A stretch of 7,594 nucleotides of DNA from Hydrogenovibrio sp049975065 (GCA_049975065.1 JBNGDN010000093.1), one strand, 5' to 3'. Shown: positions 1-6,700, counted from the first letter of the stretch. Numbers and translations are program-made. The notes: a model not told the origin generated them from the letters alone.

Positions 1-758
1 TTCCGGCTTGGCGCAGTGGATTACATCACCAAACCGTTTCAGGGTGAAGAACTGATTGCTCGGGTCAAAAACCACTTGGAACTCGCCACCGCCAGACAAC
101 TGCTCAAGCAGCACAATATCACCCTGCAGAACACCCTCATTCACCGTGAGAAACGCTTTGCCACCGAACTCGAAGAAAGCCAGAAGGAAATCATTTTTGT
201 CCTCACCGAACTGATGGAATCCACCTCCGACGAAACTGGCCAGCACATCCGCCGTGTGGCCGAATACTCCAAGCGCCTGGCGCATTACCACCCCAGCCTA
301 TCCGACACAGACGAAAATACACTTTATCACGCCGCCCCCATGCACGACATCGGTAAAATGACCATCCCCTGAAAATCCTTCACAAGCCCGGCAAACTCAC
401 CGCCGAAGAGTTTCAAGTCATCAAAACCCACACCACCGCCGCTCACGACATCCTCAAATTTTCCAAACGCAAATTCATTCAGGTCGCGGCCATTATTGCC
501 CTGCAACATCACGAACGCTGGGACGGCAACGGATACCCCAATCGTCTGGCGGGCGAAAACATTCACCTATACGCCCGCATCGTCTCCGTTGCGGATGTGT
601 TCGACGCCCTCACCCATCGGCGCCACTACAAAGATGCGTGGTCAATTGAAGCCGCGGTGGACTATATGCTGGCACAAAACGGCACCCAGTTCGACCCGCA
701 ACTGATGGACATCTTCAAAGCGCATCTCGATGAATTCGTCGCCATTGCCCAAGCCTAA
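1..758 (+). pseudogene. Response regulator with HD-GYP phosphodiesterase output, 5' partial and frameshifted
   Basis: The reading frame is open from base 1 and starts inside a receiver domain: its last strand carries the switch lysine in DYITKPF (codon 11). A helical linker (about residues 25-65) leads into an HD-GYP domain. The HD pair is seen in PMHDIGK near base 340-360. The frame then hits TGA at 370-372. In the -1 frame, from about 369, the protein continues without a gap as LKILHKPGKLTAEEF, then HHERWDGNGYP (the GYP motif), ARIVSVADVFDALT and a stop at 756-758. Restoring one base in the C run 366-369 gives a normal, full-length HD-GYP domain. The family hydrolyses cyclic-di-GMP in the cytoplasm, and receiver phosphorylation would control it. 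The downstream hybrid kinase, overlapping by 29 bases, is the likely partner. All visible motifs are intact, so this may be a recent mutation or a sequencing error rather than a decayed gene. Confidence 0.88.
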
Positions 759-3700
759 ATTGATCAGGCCTGGTCAATTTACCGTGTTGTCTCAACCGAC
801 CCCGTCCAAGTGCTCATTATCCTTTAGGCGAATCTTTTTAGAGAGCTTTCTGAAACCATTTTGGTTCCTACTCTTACTCTGGACACCACCGCTGCAAGCG
901 CTGGAACTGACCCCAACCGAACAGCAATGGATTGCCCAACACCCTGAAATCACCCTAGGCGCCGACCACCAATGGCCGCCGTATGAATTTGTGGATGAGC
1001 AAGGTCGCCACAGCGGCATTTCCGCCGACCTGCTCAGTCTGATTGAGCAGCAAACCGGGCTCAAAATTCACGTCAAACCCGATGTCTGGTCAAACTCGTT
1101 GCAGGCGGCCAAACAGGGGGATCTGCACGGCCTCAGTTGCGCCGTCGCCACTGAAGATCGCAAGCCGCACTTCTTCTTTACCCAGCCCTACACCCGTATG
1201 CCGCTGGGGCTCTTCGCCCGGCAAAACACCGCCGCCAGTCGCATACACTCTTTGAACGACTTACAAGGGCTGCGCATCGCCATCAATCGCGACTCCTATT
1301 TGCACGAATGGTTGCAACGCCACTACCCCGATTACGACTATGCCCTCAAATCCTCCAACCTGGAAGCCCTCGAAGCCGTCTCTTTCGGTCAGGCCGATGT
1401 CTATATCGGCAACCTCGCCGTCGCCACCTACCTCATCCGACACCACTACCTCACCAATTTGCACATTCACGCCAAGGTCGATGATTTCCAAACCGAAACC
1501 GCCATCGCCGTCCACAAAGACCACCCCATTCTGTTCGGCATTCTGCAAAAAGCCCTGGCGGATCTGTCACATCAAGACAAAGACCGCATACTCAACCACT
1601 GGTTCAGCGCCTCCCAAACCGAGCCCATTTACAAAACCCCACAGGAAAATCAATGGCTACGCGAACACCCGGTCGTTCAAGTGGCCGGTGAAACCGACTG
1701 GGCACCCTTTGATTTTGTCGATGCCCAAGGCGACTACCAAGGCATTGCCAAAGACTATCTCGATTTAATCGCGCAGAAAACCGGCCTGCGATTCAAAATC
1801 ACCACCGGCACCTGGTCCGACAACCTGCAACAACTGAAAGACAAACGTGTGGATTTGCTGCCCGCCGCCGCCATGAATGCCGAGCGCCGCCAATACGCCC
1901 GCTTCAGCGAACCCTACTTTAAAACCCTCTCTTACTTTTTTGTGCGCGATGACGTCGCCCCCAAAAGAATCGACGATTTAAACGGCCTGACACTGGCCAT
2001 CCCGAAAGGCTACGCGCAACTTAACTACCTGCAAGAACACTTTCCGGACATCCAGCTACTGCAAACCGACACCCTGGACGACGCCATCAATGCCGTCATT
2101 GAGAACAAAGCGCAACTGCTCTACGACAACTACTCGGTGCTGTCCTACACCTTGTCGCAATACGGCCTCCACACCATCAAACCCTTCTTAGCTTCAAAAC
2201 AACCAGGCCTGGCCATTCGCTTTATGATTCGTCAAGACGCCCCGGAACTGCAGTCGATACTCAACAAAGCCCTGAACAGCCTCACCCCGAGTGAAGAACA
2301 GCGAATTTACGACAAATGGCTCTATCGTCCGCCGGAAACCGACCGACTGACATTCACCCCCGCGCAAAAAGACTGGTTGGAAAAACACCCGCTTATCCGC
2401 ATTGGCGGCTTCCCAGACTGGCCCCCTTTCGAACACTTTACCCCACAAGGCGACTATGTCGGCATCGTTCCCGACTTTCTCGAAGCGGTGGAAACCCTCT
2501 TGCCGATCACCTTCGAACCTCAGCCGGTGCAACGCTGGCGCGACACCTTGGCCATGGCCGAGCAAAAAACCCTGGACGTGGTCACCGCCGACCTCAATGA
2601 CCCAGATCTGAACCAGCACTATCGCCCCATCCAACCCTTTATCAAAAGCCCGATCGTCATTATCATGAAAGACCCGCACGAGTTTGTCGATGACTTGGCC
2701 GATCTGCCGCAGAAAACCATCGCCTATGTCACCGGCTACGGTTACGGCCACCTCATCAAACGCACCTATCCCGGACATCAATACCAAGCGGTCAACACCG
2801 CGGAACAAGCGCTGGAAGGCGTGGCCATCGGTCAATACGACGCCGCTTTGCTGTCATTGCCCAAAGCCAGTTACCTCATCAAACAGCACAACCTTCACAC
2901 CCTCAGCATCGTCGGCAAAACCGAATTGTTTCTGCAGATCACCCTTTTTGTCACCCAAGACCAACCGCAACTGCACCAGCTGCTCAACCAAGCCATGCAG
3001 AGCCTGACGCCGCAACAGAAACAAGCCATCTTAGAACGCTGGATCAAACTCGACTACGCCCCGCAATTCGACTACACCCGACTGATACAACTGGCCGGAT
3101 TATTCTTGGTGATACTGCTGATTATTCTTTACTGGAACCGCAAACTGGTGCGCGAAATCCAACAGCGCAAAATCATTGAAGCCGAGCTGGTGCACAACGA
3201 AGCCCTGCTGCAAGAAGCCAAACAACAAGCCGAAGCCGCCAACCGTGCCAAATCGGAATTTCTCGCCAATATGAGCCATGAAATCCGCACCCCGATGAAC
3301 GCCATTCTCGGCTTTACCGAGCTGCTCAACGAACAGGTCGAAGCGCCGCGACTGAAAAGCTTTATCCGCACCATTCAATCGGCCGGAAACACCCTGCTGA
3401 TGCTCATTAACGACATCCTCGACCTCTCCAAAATCGAAGCGAGCAAAATGACCCTGCAAAAACAGGCCACCAACCCCTATGATTTGTTTCGCGAAATGGG
3501 CGACATTTTCACGCTCAACCTGCAAAACAAAGGCTTGGATTTTCTCGTCGAAGTGGATAATCACCTGCCGCAATCGCTGTTGCTGGATGCCGTGCGCTTG
3601 CGTCAGATACTGTTTAACCTCATCGGCAATGCCGTCAAATTCACCGAAAAAGGCCACATCAAACTGACGGTCAAACCCATCAATGTGCAGGAACACCTCA

Positions 3701-4728
3701 GCAAACTCGACATAGTGATCGAAGTCTGCGATACCGGCATCGGCATTCCGAGGGAACAACAAACGCGCATATTCAACGTATTTGAACAACAAGACGGGCA
3801 AAACACCCAAAAATATGGCGGCACCGGACTCGGGCTGTCGATCACCCGGCGACTGGTGGACATGATGGGCGGCGAAATTACCTTGGAAAGTCAACCAGGC
3901 CAGGGCACCTGTTTTCGGATTCTGCTGCCCAAAGTGGACATTGCTTCCGTCCATTCCGAGACAAATCCGCCAGGCCTGGCGGAAAAGACCGGCCGCGACA
4001 ACCCGCCCGGAATCATACGCTTTCAAGCGGCCAAATTACTGGTGGTGGACGACATTGAAGACAATCGCGCCCTCATTCTCCACAATTTCGACAACAGCGA
4101 CATTGAATGCACCCAAGCCGAAAACGGCGAAGTCGCCTTGACCCTGTGCCAGCAAGAAACCTTCGATCTGGTGCTGATGGACATCCGCATGCCGGTCATG
4201 GACCGCTACCAGGCCGCTCAAGCCATCAAAGCCATTCACCCGAACCTGCCGATAGTGGCGCTGACCGCGTCGGTCATGGAAGACACGGAAGAAAAAGCCA
4301 AACGCCAATATTTCGACGACTATTTGCGCAAACCGGTACGCAAAGCCGAGCTGTTCCAAACGCTCAGTCGGTTTTTGCCCCATGAGATGGAAACGCAAAA
4401 CCTTCAAAGACCGGAAAACAGCGACGCCCTCAACGTTCAGTCACCACAAGACGCAACCGAATTTTTGGAAGCGCTAACCGTCTTGCAAACGGCGCAGCAA
4501 AAAGCATTGAAAACCAACAGTCTCGATGACATCCAGCAGTTTGCCGAACAATGTCGCCCGATTGCCGAGCGCCACGCCTGCTCCCAGCTGCAAGCGCTCA
4601 GCGAAGGGCTGCTGGCCGCCGTCGAAAGCTTTGACATCCCCGCGCTGCAAAACGGATTGCATCAATTCAGTGAGCTCAAAAACCGCCTTGAACACGCCTT
4701 GAATGCAAACGCATCGAAACACTCATAA
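730..4728 (+). CDS. Hybrid sensor histidine kinase with three periplasmic solute-binding domains (BvgS/EvgS-like)
   Basis: This is a 1332-residue inner-membrane kinase. Residues 43-57 are hydrophobic and end in LQA, a probable signal peptide. Three SBP_bac_3 domains follow (about 60-300, 300-540, 540-775). Each opens with a W(I/L)..HP motif (W67, W309, W549) and a D.W.P(F/Y) ligand-pocket motif. One membrane helix lies at 785-802, then a short coiled coil. The DHp domain has the phospho-acceptor H850 in MSHEIRTP. The ATPase domain has N967, DTGIGIP (1001-1007) and GGTGLGL (1030-1036). The receiver has D1107/D1108, acceptor D1151, T1179 and K1201. The tail (about 1240-1332) is helical, like a degenerate Hpt, with no H..KG acceptor motif. 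I see no PAS domain between membrane and DHp, unlike BvgS. The start is uncertain: ATG 730 lies in the upstream gene, has only a weak AAAG before it, and gives a 42-residue stretch before the hydrophobic core. GTG 784 is an alternative; no ATG occurs between 733 and 900 in any frame. The ligand is unknown. Confidence 0.93.
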   Translation: MNSSPLPKPKLIRPGQFTVLSQPTPSKCSLSFRRIFLESFLKPFWFLLLLWTPPLQALELTPTEQQWIAQHPEITLGADHQWPPYEFVDEQGRHSGISADLLSLIEQQTGLKIHVKPDVWSNSLQAAKQGDLHGLSCAVATEDRKPHFFFTQPYTRMPLGLFARQNTAASRIHSLNDLQGLRIAINRDSYLHEWLQRHYPDYDYALKSSNLEALEAVSFGQADVYIGNLAVATYLIRHHYLTNLHIHAKVDDFQTETAIAVHKDHPILFGILQKALADLSHQDKDRILNHWFSASQTEPIYKTPQENQWLREHPVVQVAGETDWAPFDFVDAQGDYQGIAKDYLDLIAQKTGLRFKITTGTWSDNLQQLKDKRVDLLPAAAMNAERRQYARFSEPYFKTLSYFFVRDDVAPKRIDDLNGLTLAIPKGYAQLNYLQEHFPDIQLLQTDTLDDAINAVIENKAQLLYDNYSVLSYTLSQYGLHTIKPFLASKQPGLAIRFMIRQDAPELQSILNKALNSLTPSEEQRIYDKWLYRPPETDRLTFTPAQKDWLEKHPLIRIGGFPDWPPFEHFTPQGDYVGIVPDFLEAVETLLPITFEPQPVQRWRDTLAMAEQKTLDVVTADLNDPDLNQHYRPIQPFIKSPIVIIMKDPHEFVDDLADLPQKTIAYVTGYGYGHLIKRTYPGHQYQAVNTAEQALEGVAIGQYDAALLSLPKASYLIKQHNLHTLSIVGKTELFLQITLFVTQDQPQLHQLLNQAMQSLTPQQKQAILERWIKLDYAPQFDYTRLIQLAGLFLVILLIILYWNRKLVREIQQRKIIEAELVHNEALLQEAKQQAEAANRAKSEFLANMSHEIRTPMNAILGFTELLNEQVEAPRLKSFIRTIQSAGNTLLMLINDILDLSKIEASKMTLQKQATNPYDLFREMGDIFTLNLQNKGLDFLVEVDNHLPQSLLLDAVRLRQILFNLIGNAVKFTEKGHIKLTVKPINVQEHLSKLDIVIEVCDTGIGIPREQQTRIFNVFEQQDGQNTQKYGGTGLGLSITRRLVDMMGGEITLESQPGQGTCFRILLPKVDIASVHSETNPPGLAEKTGRDNPPGIIRFQAAKLLVVDDIEDNRALILHNFDNSDIECTQAENGEVALTLCQQETFDLVLMDIRMPVMDRYQAAQAIKAIHPNLPIVALTASVMEDTEEKAKRQYFDDYLRKPVRKAELFQTLSRFLPHEMETQNLQRPENSDALNVQSPQDATEFLEALTVLQTAQQKALKTNSLDDIQQFAEQCRPIAERHACSQLQALSEGLLAAVESFDIPALQNGLHQFSELKNRLEHALNANASKHS
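756..781. promoter_or_regulatory. 26-base near-perfect dyad at the HD-GYP/kinase junction
   Basis: Bases 756-768 pair with 769-781 at 12 of 13 positions; the one mismatch (764/773) would be a G-U pair in RNA. The centre is TCAGGCCTGG. The dyad begins at the TAA stop of the HD-GYP gene and lies just before the alternative GTG start of the kinase. No T run follows on either strand, so it does not look like an intrinsic terminator. It could be an operator, an RNA hairpin that modulates kinase translation, or a copy of a dispersed palindromic repeat. The structure is certain; its role is not. Confidence 0.5.
2203..2212. repeat. Third copy of the CAGGCCTGG palindrome core
   Basis: CCAGGCCTGG is a 10-base perfect palindrome within the second solute-binding domain of the kinase, encoding part of KQPGLA. 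It shares the core found at 765-773 and 3971-3979. On its own it would be unremarkable; it is listed because an eight-base word is not expected three times in 7.6 kb. Confidence 0.35.
3966..3983. repeat. 18-base perfect palindrome within the kinase coding sequence
   Basis: TCCGCCAGGCCTGGCGGA is its own reverse complement. It encodes part of the linker between the ATPase and receiver domains of the kinase (residues NPPGLAEK), where an insertion would do least harm. It shares the CAGGCCTGG core with bases 765-773 and 2204-2212. It may be a copy of a dispersed palindromic element inserted in frame. Only the palindrome itself is seen directly. Confidence 0.5.
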
Positions 4729-4746
4729 TAAAGTGCTCATAATAAA
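4722..4746. repeat. 11-base direct repeat spanning both convergent stop codons
   Basis: CTCATAATAAA occurs at 4722-4732 and again at 4736-4746, a period of 14. The kinase stop (TAA 4726-4728) lies in the first copy and the nnrS stop (TGA on the minus strand, 4737-4739) in the second. Only 8 bases separate the two stops. No GC-rich hairpin with a T run is visible for either direction, so transcripts probably run into the opposite gene. Confidence 0.6.
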
Positions 4747-5894
4747 ATCCCCGTTTCCGGTTTCCGGCTGGGGCGTGCCAGAATTGGCAGATACAAGACC
4801 GTCAACCCTAAAAACGCCAGACTCCAACCCAACTGGCTGGCCTGAACCCACCAAACCGTGTACTCCGGCAACAAGAGCGGAAACGCCACCCGCAGAACGG
4901 CGGAGACCGCCAAAAGGGCAAACACCCAAACCAAACTTTTCGGCGGTTCAAACACACTCCGCTGGGTATGCCCCAACGAAATACGCGCCATAATCGACGA
5001 GCACAACAAACCAATGCCCCCCGCCGCCAGCGCATGCAAGGCAATCGATTCACTGACCCATCCCAGGCCGACCAAGCCATACAACACCATCCCGGTTATC
5101 ATAAACCCATAGGAAAGATGCAACGGCCATAATAATAGCACCGACCAGATGCGCGGATGGTACCAAGCCTTCAACCGGACAAAATGCACAAGGGCCAATG
5201 GAAACGCAATCAAAGCGGTCGCCCAATGCTGCGGAAAAAACACCGCCGCCAGCATCAACGCCAGAAAGCCGACCAGCGCCAAGGCATCCAGCCGTTTCGA
5301 TGGCGAACTTTCCGGCAACCCCAACGCCTTTTCGGTGAAAAACGGAATCAAACGGCGCATCATGGTCAGATTAATCGCCAACACCAGAAACAAGCCGAAA
5401 ATCACCCCCATGTGCAGGCCGTTATCCAGCCAGTTAAACGCCCCAGCGTAAAACACCCCATTGGCCGCCAACAATAAGACAAATTTCGAGGCCAGCCCCA
5501 TTTGAGGCCACAATTTTTGACGCAACACCGGCCCGATAAACAGCCACAGCAGCCCGAAGTTAAACAGCAAATCGAACGTCGCCACCCAAATCAACGGCCA
5601 ATCCAGCAAAAACCCGATTCGCGCCAAAGCCCAACAGGCAAACACCAAAGCCAAACGCCCGCCAGAAGCAGAATTTTCGCGCGACCAGTTCATCACCGCC
5701 GTGAGCAAAAACCCCGCTACCGTCGCCAACGCATAACCGAAGACCATTTCATGCGCATGCCAATACATCGACGGAATACCGGAAAAGGTCGTCATCGCCG
5801 CGGGATATTGCCCAAACCAAATCAGCATCGCCACGCCGCTGAACAGACTGCCACCGAGAAAGAACGCGCGGAAAGCGCGATCGAAAAAGAACAT
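4737..5894 (-). CDS. nnrS: NnrS family multi-pass membrane protein
   Basis: The 385 residues are almost wholly hydrophobic helices (about twelve by eye), the usual size and shape for NnrS. Family motifs are clear: WHAHEMVFGYA at 45-55, with histidines that fit metal or haem binding, the helix LHMGVIFGLF starting at 160, RRLIPFFT at 180-187, and HALAAGGIG followed by MARISLGHTQR in the C-terminal third. NnrS is a haem- and copper-containing inner-membrane protein made under nitric-oxide or denitrifying conditions and linked to NO-stress tolerance; its exact reaction is not settled. ATG 5894 follows the stop of the DUF6790-like gene by 6 bases. There is no clear Shine-Dalgarno sequence, so translation is probably coupled to that gene. 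It ends tail to tail with the kinase. Confidence 0.93.
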   Translation of the reverse strand: MFFFDRAFRAFFLGGSLFSGVAMLIWFGQYPAAMTTFSGIPSMYWHAHEMVFGYALATVAGFLLTAVMNWSRENSASGGRLALVFACWALARIGFLLDWPLIWVATFDLLFNFGLLWLFIGPVLRQKLWPQMGLASKFVLLLAANGVFYAGAFNWLDNGLHMGVIFGLFLVLAINLTMMRRLIPFFTEKALGLPESSPSKRLDALALVGFLALMLAAVFFPQHWATALIAFPLALVHFVRLKAWYHPRIWSVLLLWPLHLSYGFMITGMVLYGLVGLGWVSESIALHALAAGGIGLLCSSIMARISLGHTQRSVFEPPKSLVWVFALLAVSAVLRVAFPLLLPEYTVWWVQASQLGWSLAFLGLTVLYLPILARPSRKPETGILL

Positions 5895-5900
5895 AACGAA

Positions 5901-6440
5901 TTAAGCTTGCTCGGGTCGGGAAGCCCGAGCCGTGCGAGACGAACGCCAAAGCCAAATCAGATACAGCATCACCAGCGCCGCAATGGCCAAATCCGACACC
6001 ATGGCGATCTCTTCCTTCTGGGTGACGCCTTGCCCCATCCGCATCCAATGCTGCACCCCCGCCGCGCCCAGATACAAAGCACCGGTAAAGGCCGCCGTTG
6101 GCCGCCAAGACACCGCCCACAGGCTCACAATGGCGGCTGTGCCCATCACCAAATTTGCCAAGCCCAACTCTTTGACGATGACATCCGCCGTCACCGGCAG
6201 GCTCAGAATCGAGGCGGTCATTTCGGGATGAAACACCTGACTCAATCCGGCGGTCAACAAGCGCACCCCCACCGCCCAAAACACAAACCACTTGAACAGC
6301 ACCGCCGTGTAAGCAAAGGCACTGGTCTGCAACGCCTGCCGACGGCGCTTGCGGGTAAAATAAAATTCCACATAGACCGATAACACCGGCAATAGAAACA
6401 TCACCGTCACAATATAAATCAAATAAGGTTGCGTCATCAT
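5901..6440 (-). CDS. DUF6790-like integral membrane protein, first gene of the nnrS unit
   Basis: The 179-residue protein has about five membrane segments (roughly 6-26, 46-68, 92-110, 114-130, 148-166), a basic loop TRKRRRQ at 29-35 and a basic C-terminus. The stretch KELGLANLVMG (90-100) and VQHWMRM (129-135) look like the conserved core of the DUF6790 membrane family; I assign this from memory of the family, with moderate certainty. No catalytic motif is evident and the function is unknown. Two ATG codons are adjacent (6440 and 6437). The GAGGAG ribosome site at 6444-6449 lies 3 bases from the first and 6 from the second, so the second ATG, giving 178 residues, is more likely. nnrS follows after 6 bases, which suggests co-expression and a role in the same respiratory or NO-related process. 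Confidence 0.85.
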   Translation of the reverse strand: MMTQPYLIYIVTVMFLLPVLSVYVEFYFTRKRRRQALQTSAFAYTAVLFKWFVFWAVGVRLLTAGLSQVFHPEMTASILSLPVTADVIVKELGLANLVMGTAAIVSLWAVSWRPTAAFTGALYLGAAGVQHWMRMGQGVTQKEEIAMVSDLAIAALVMLYLIWLWRSSRTARASRPEQA

Positions 6441-6443
6441 AAT

Positions 6444-6449
6444 CTCCTC
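6444..6449 (-). promoter_or_regulatory. Strong ribosome binding site for the DUF6790-like gene
   Basis: The minus strand reads AGAGGAGATTATGATG. GAGGAG is a near-ideal Shine-Dalgarno match. Its spacing (6 bases against 3) favours the second of the two adjacent ATG codons. It is the strongest ribosome site I see among the genes in this window. Confidence 0.75.
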
Positions 6450-6455
6450 TCAAAC

Positions 6456-6467
6456 CTTGAATTCAAG
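6456..6467. promoter_or_regulatory. 12-base perfect dyad upstream of the DUF6790-like/nnrS unit
   Basis: CTTGAATTCAAG is a perfect palindrome 16 bases before the first ATG of the unit and just upstream of its ribosome site. Its TTGA...TCAA halves recall FNR/DNR-type sites, but the spacing is 2 rather than 6 bases, so a standard FNR site is ruled out. It could be a repressor operator in the leader. It could also be chance, since a 12-base AT-rich palindrome is not strong evidence. Confidence 0.3.
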
Positions 6468-6491
6468 AACAATAGGCGGTCGCTAAAACGC

Positions 6492-6515
6492 AAAACGCCC
6501 AGACCTGGGCGTTTT
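6492..6515 (-). terminator. Intrinsic terminator of the cydB-DUF2474 transcript
   Basis: AAAACGCCCAG (6492-6502) and CTGGGCGTTTT (6505-6515) are perfect inverted repeats around a 2-base centre. In practice this gives a 10-pair stem with a GACC-type tetraloop, GC-rich in the middle and ending in TTTT. It lies 47 bases beyond the DUF2474 stop in the direction of minus-strand transcription and before the DUF6790-like gene. It therefore separates the oxidase operon from the nnrS unit. Its symmetry would allow it to work in both directions. Confidence 0.85.
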
Positions 6516-6562
6516 CAAGGCTGCCGCCTTCGCGGAACCGCGCGACGAAGCTTACCGAGAGT

Positions 6563-6700
6563 TCATGCTAACACGAAACCGAAGGTGAATTTTAACAGCA
6601 TCACCACCAGTAACAAGGCGGCGGTGCCTGCCAGATAAAGGCCGACAAACCAAAGCCAGCCTTGTTTACGGCTCGGTTTCCTGTCAGTAGCCTTCTTCAA
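6563..6700 (-). CDS. DUF2474 family small membrane protein (bd oxidase accessory)
   Basis: This 45-residue gene reads (M)KKATDRKPSRKQGWLWFV, then a single hydrophobic helix (about 15-36), then KFTFGFVLA and TGA at 6563-6565. A basic N-terminus, the GWLWFVGLY motif and one membrane helix match DUF2474, a family of short proteins typically encoded next to cydAB-type oxidases and thought to be counterparts of CydX. The frame has no ATG or GTG start. TTG 6700 is preceded by AAGGTGG at suitable spacing, so I choose it. The gene then overlaps the end of cydB by 17 bases, implying translational coupling. It probably stabilises or completes the oxidase in the inner membrane. A role as a structural subunit is inference. 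Confidence 0.85.
   Translation of the reverse strand: MKKATDRKPSRKQGWLWFVGLYLAGTAALLLVVMLLKFTFGFVLA

Noticed and set aside
2194..2835. 213-codon minus-strand open frame opposite solute-binding domains 2 and 3
   Set aside because: It is antisense to conserved domain motifs, with no recognisable protein features or ribosome site.
3100..4026. 308-codon open frame on the minus strand opposite the kinase core
   Set aside because: It lies fully antisense to unmistakable DHp and ATPase motifs and its translation resembles no family. It is a codon-usage shadow.
4749..4775. CCCC...CCGGTTTCCGG...GGGG as a possible terminator after the kinase
   Set aside because: The stems are only four pairs each, the loop is awkward and no T run follows; it also lies in the nnrS coding end.
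5502..6383. 293-codon plus-strand open frame across nnrS and the DUF6790-like gene
   Set aside because: The translation is rich in R, H, P and Q, typical of the antisense of hydrophobic membrane genes, and it crosses two well-supported genes and their junction.
6456..6467. FNR/DNR or NsrR binding site
   Set aside because: The TTGA/TCAA halves are 2 bases apart instead of 6, and the NsrR consensus does not fit; it is kept only as an unassigned dyad.
6470..6500. Minus-strand promoter for the nnrS unit (TTTTGC, 15 bases, TATTGT)
   Set aside because: The match to sigma-70 boxes is weak and the spacing short; I cannot support it from sequence alone.
6520..6560. Imperfect CTTCGCGG / CGCGCGACGAAG dyad after the DUF2474 stop
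   Set aside because: The arms are interrupted and misaligned, with no T run; the clean terminator at 6492-6515 explains transcript ending.
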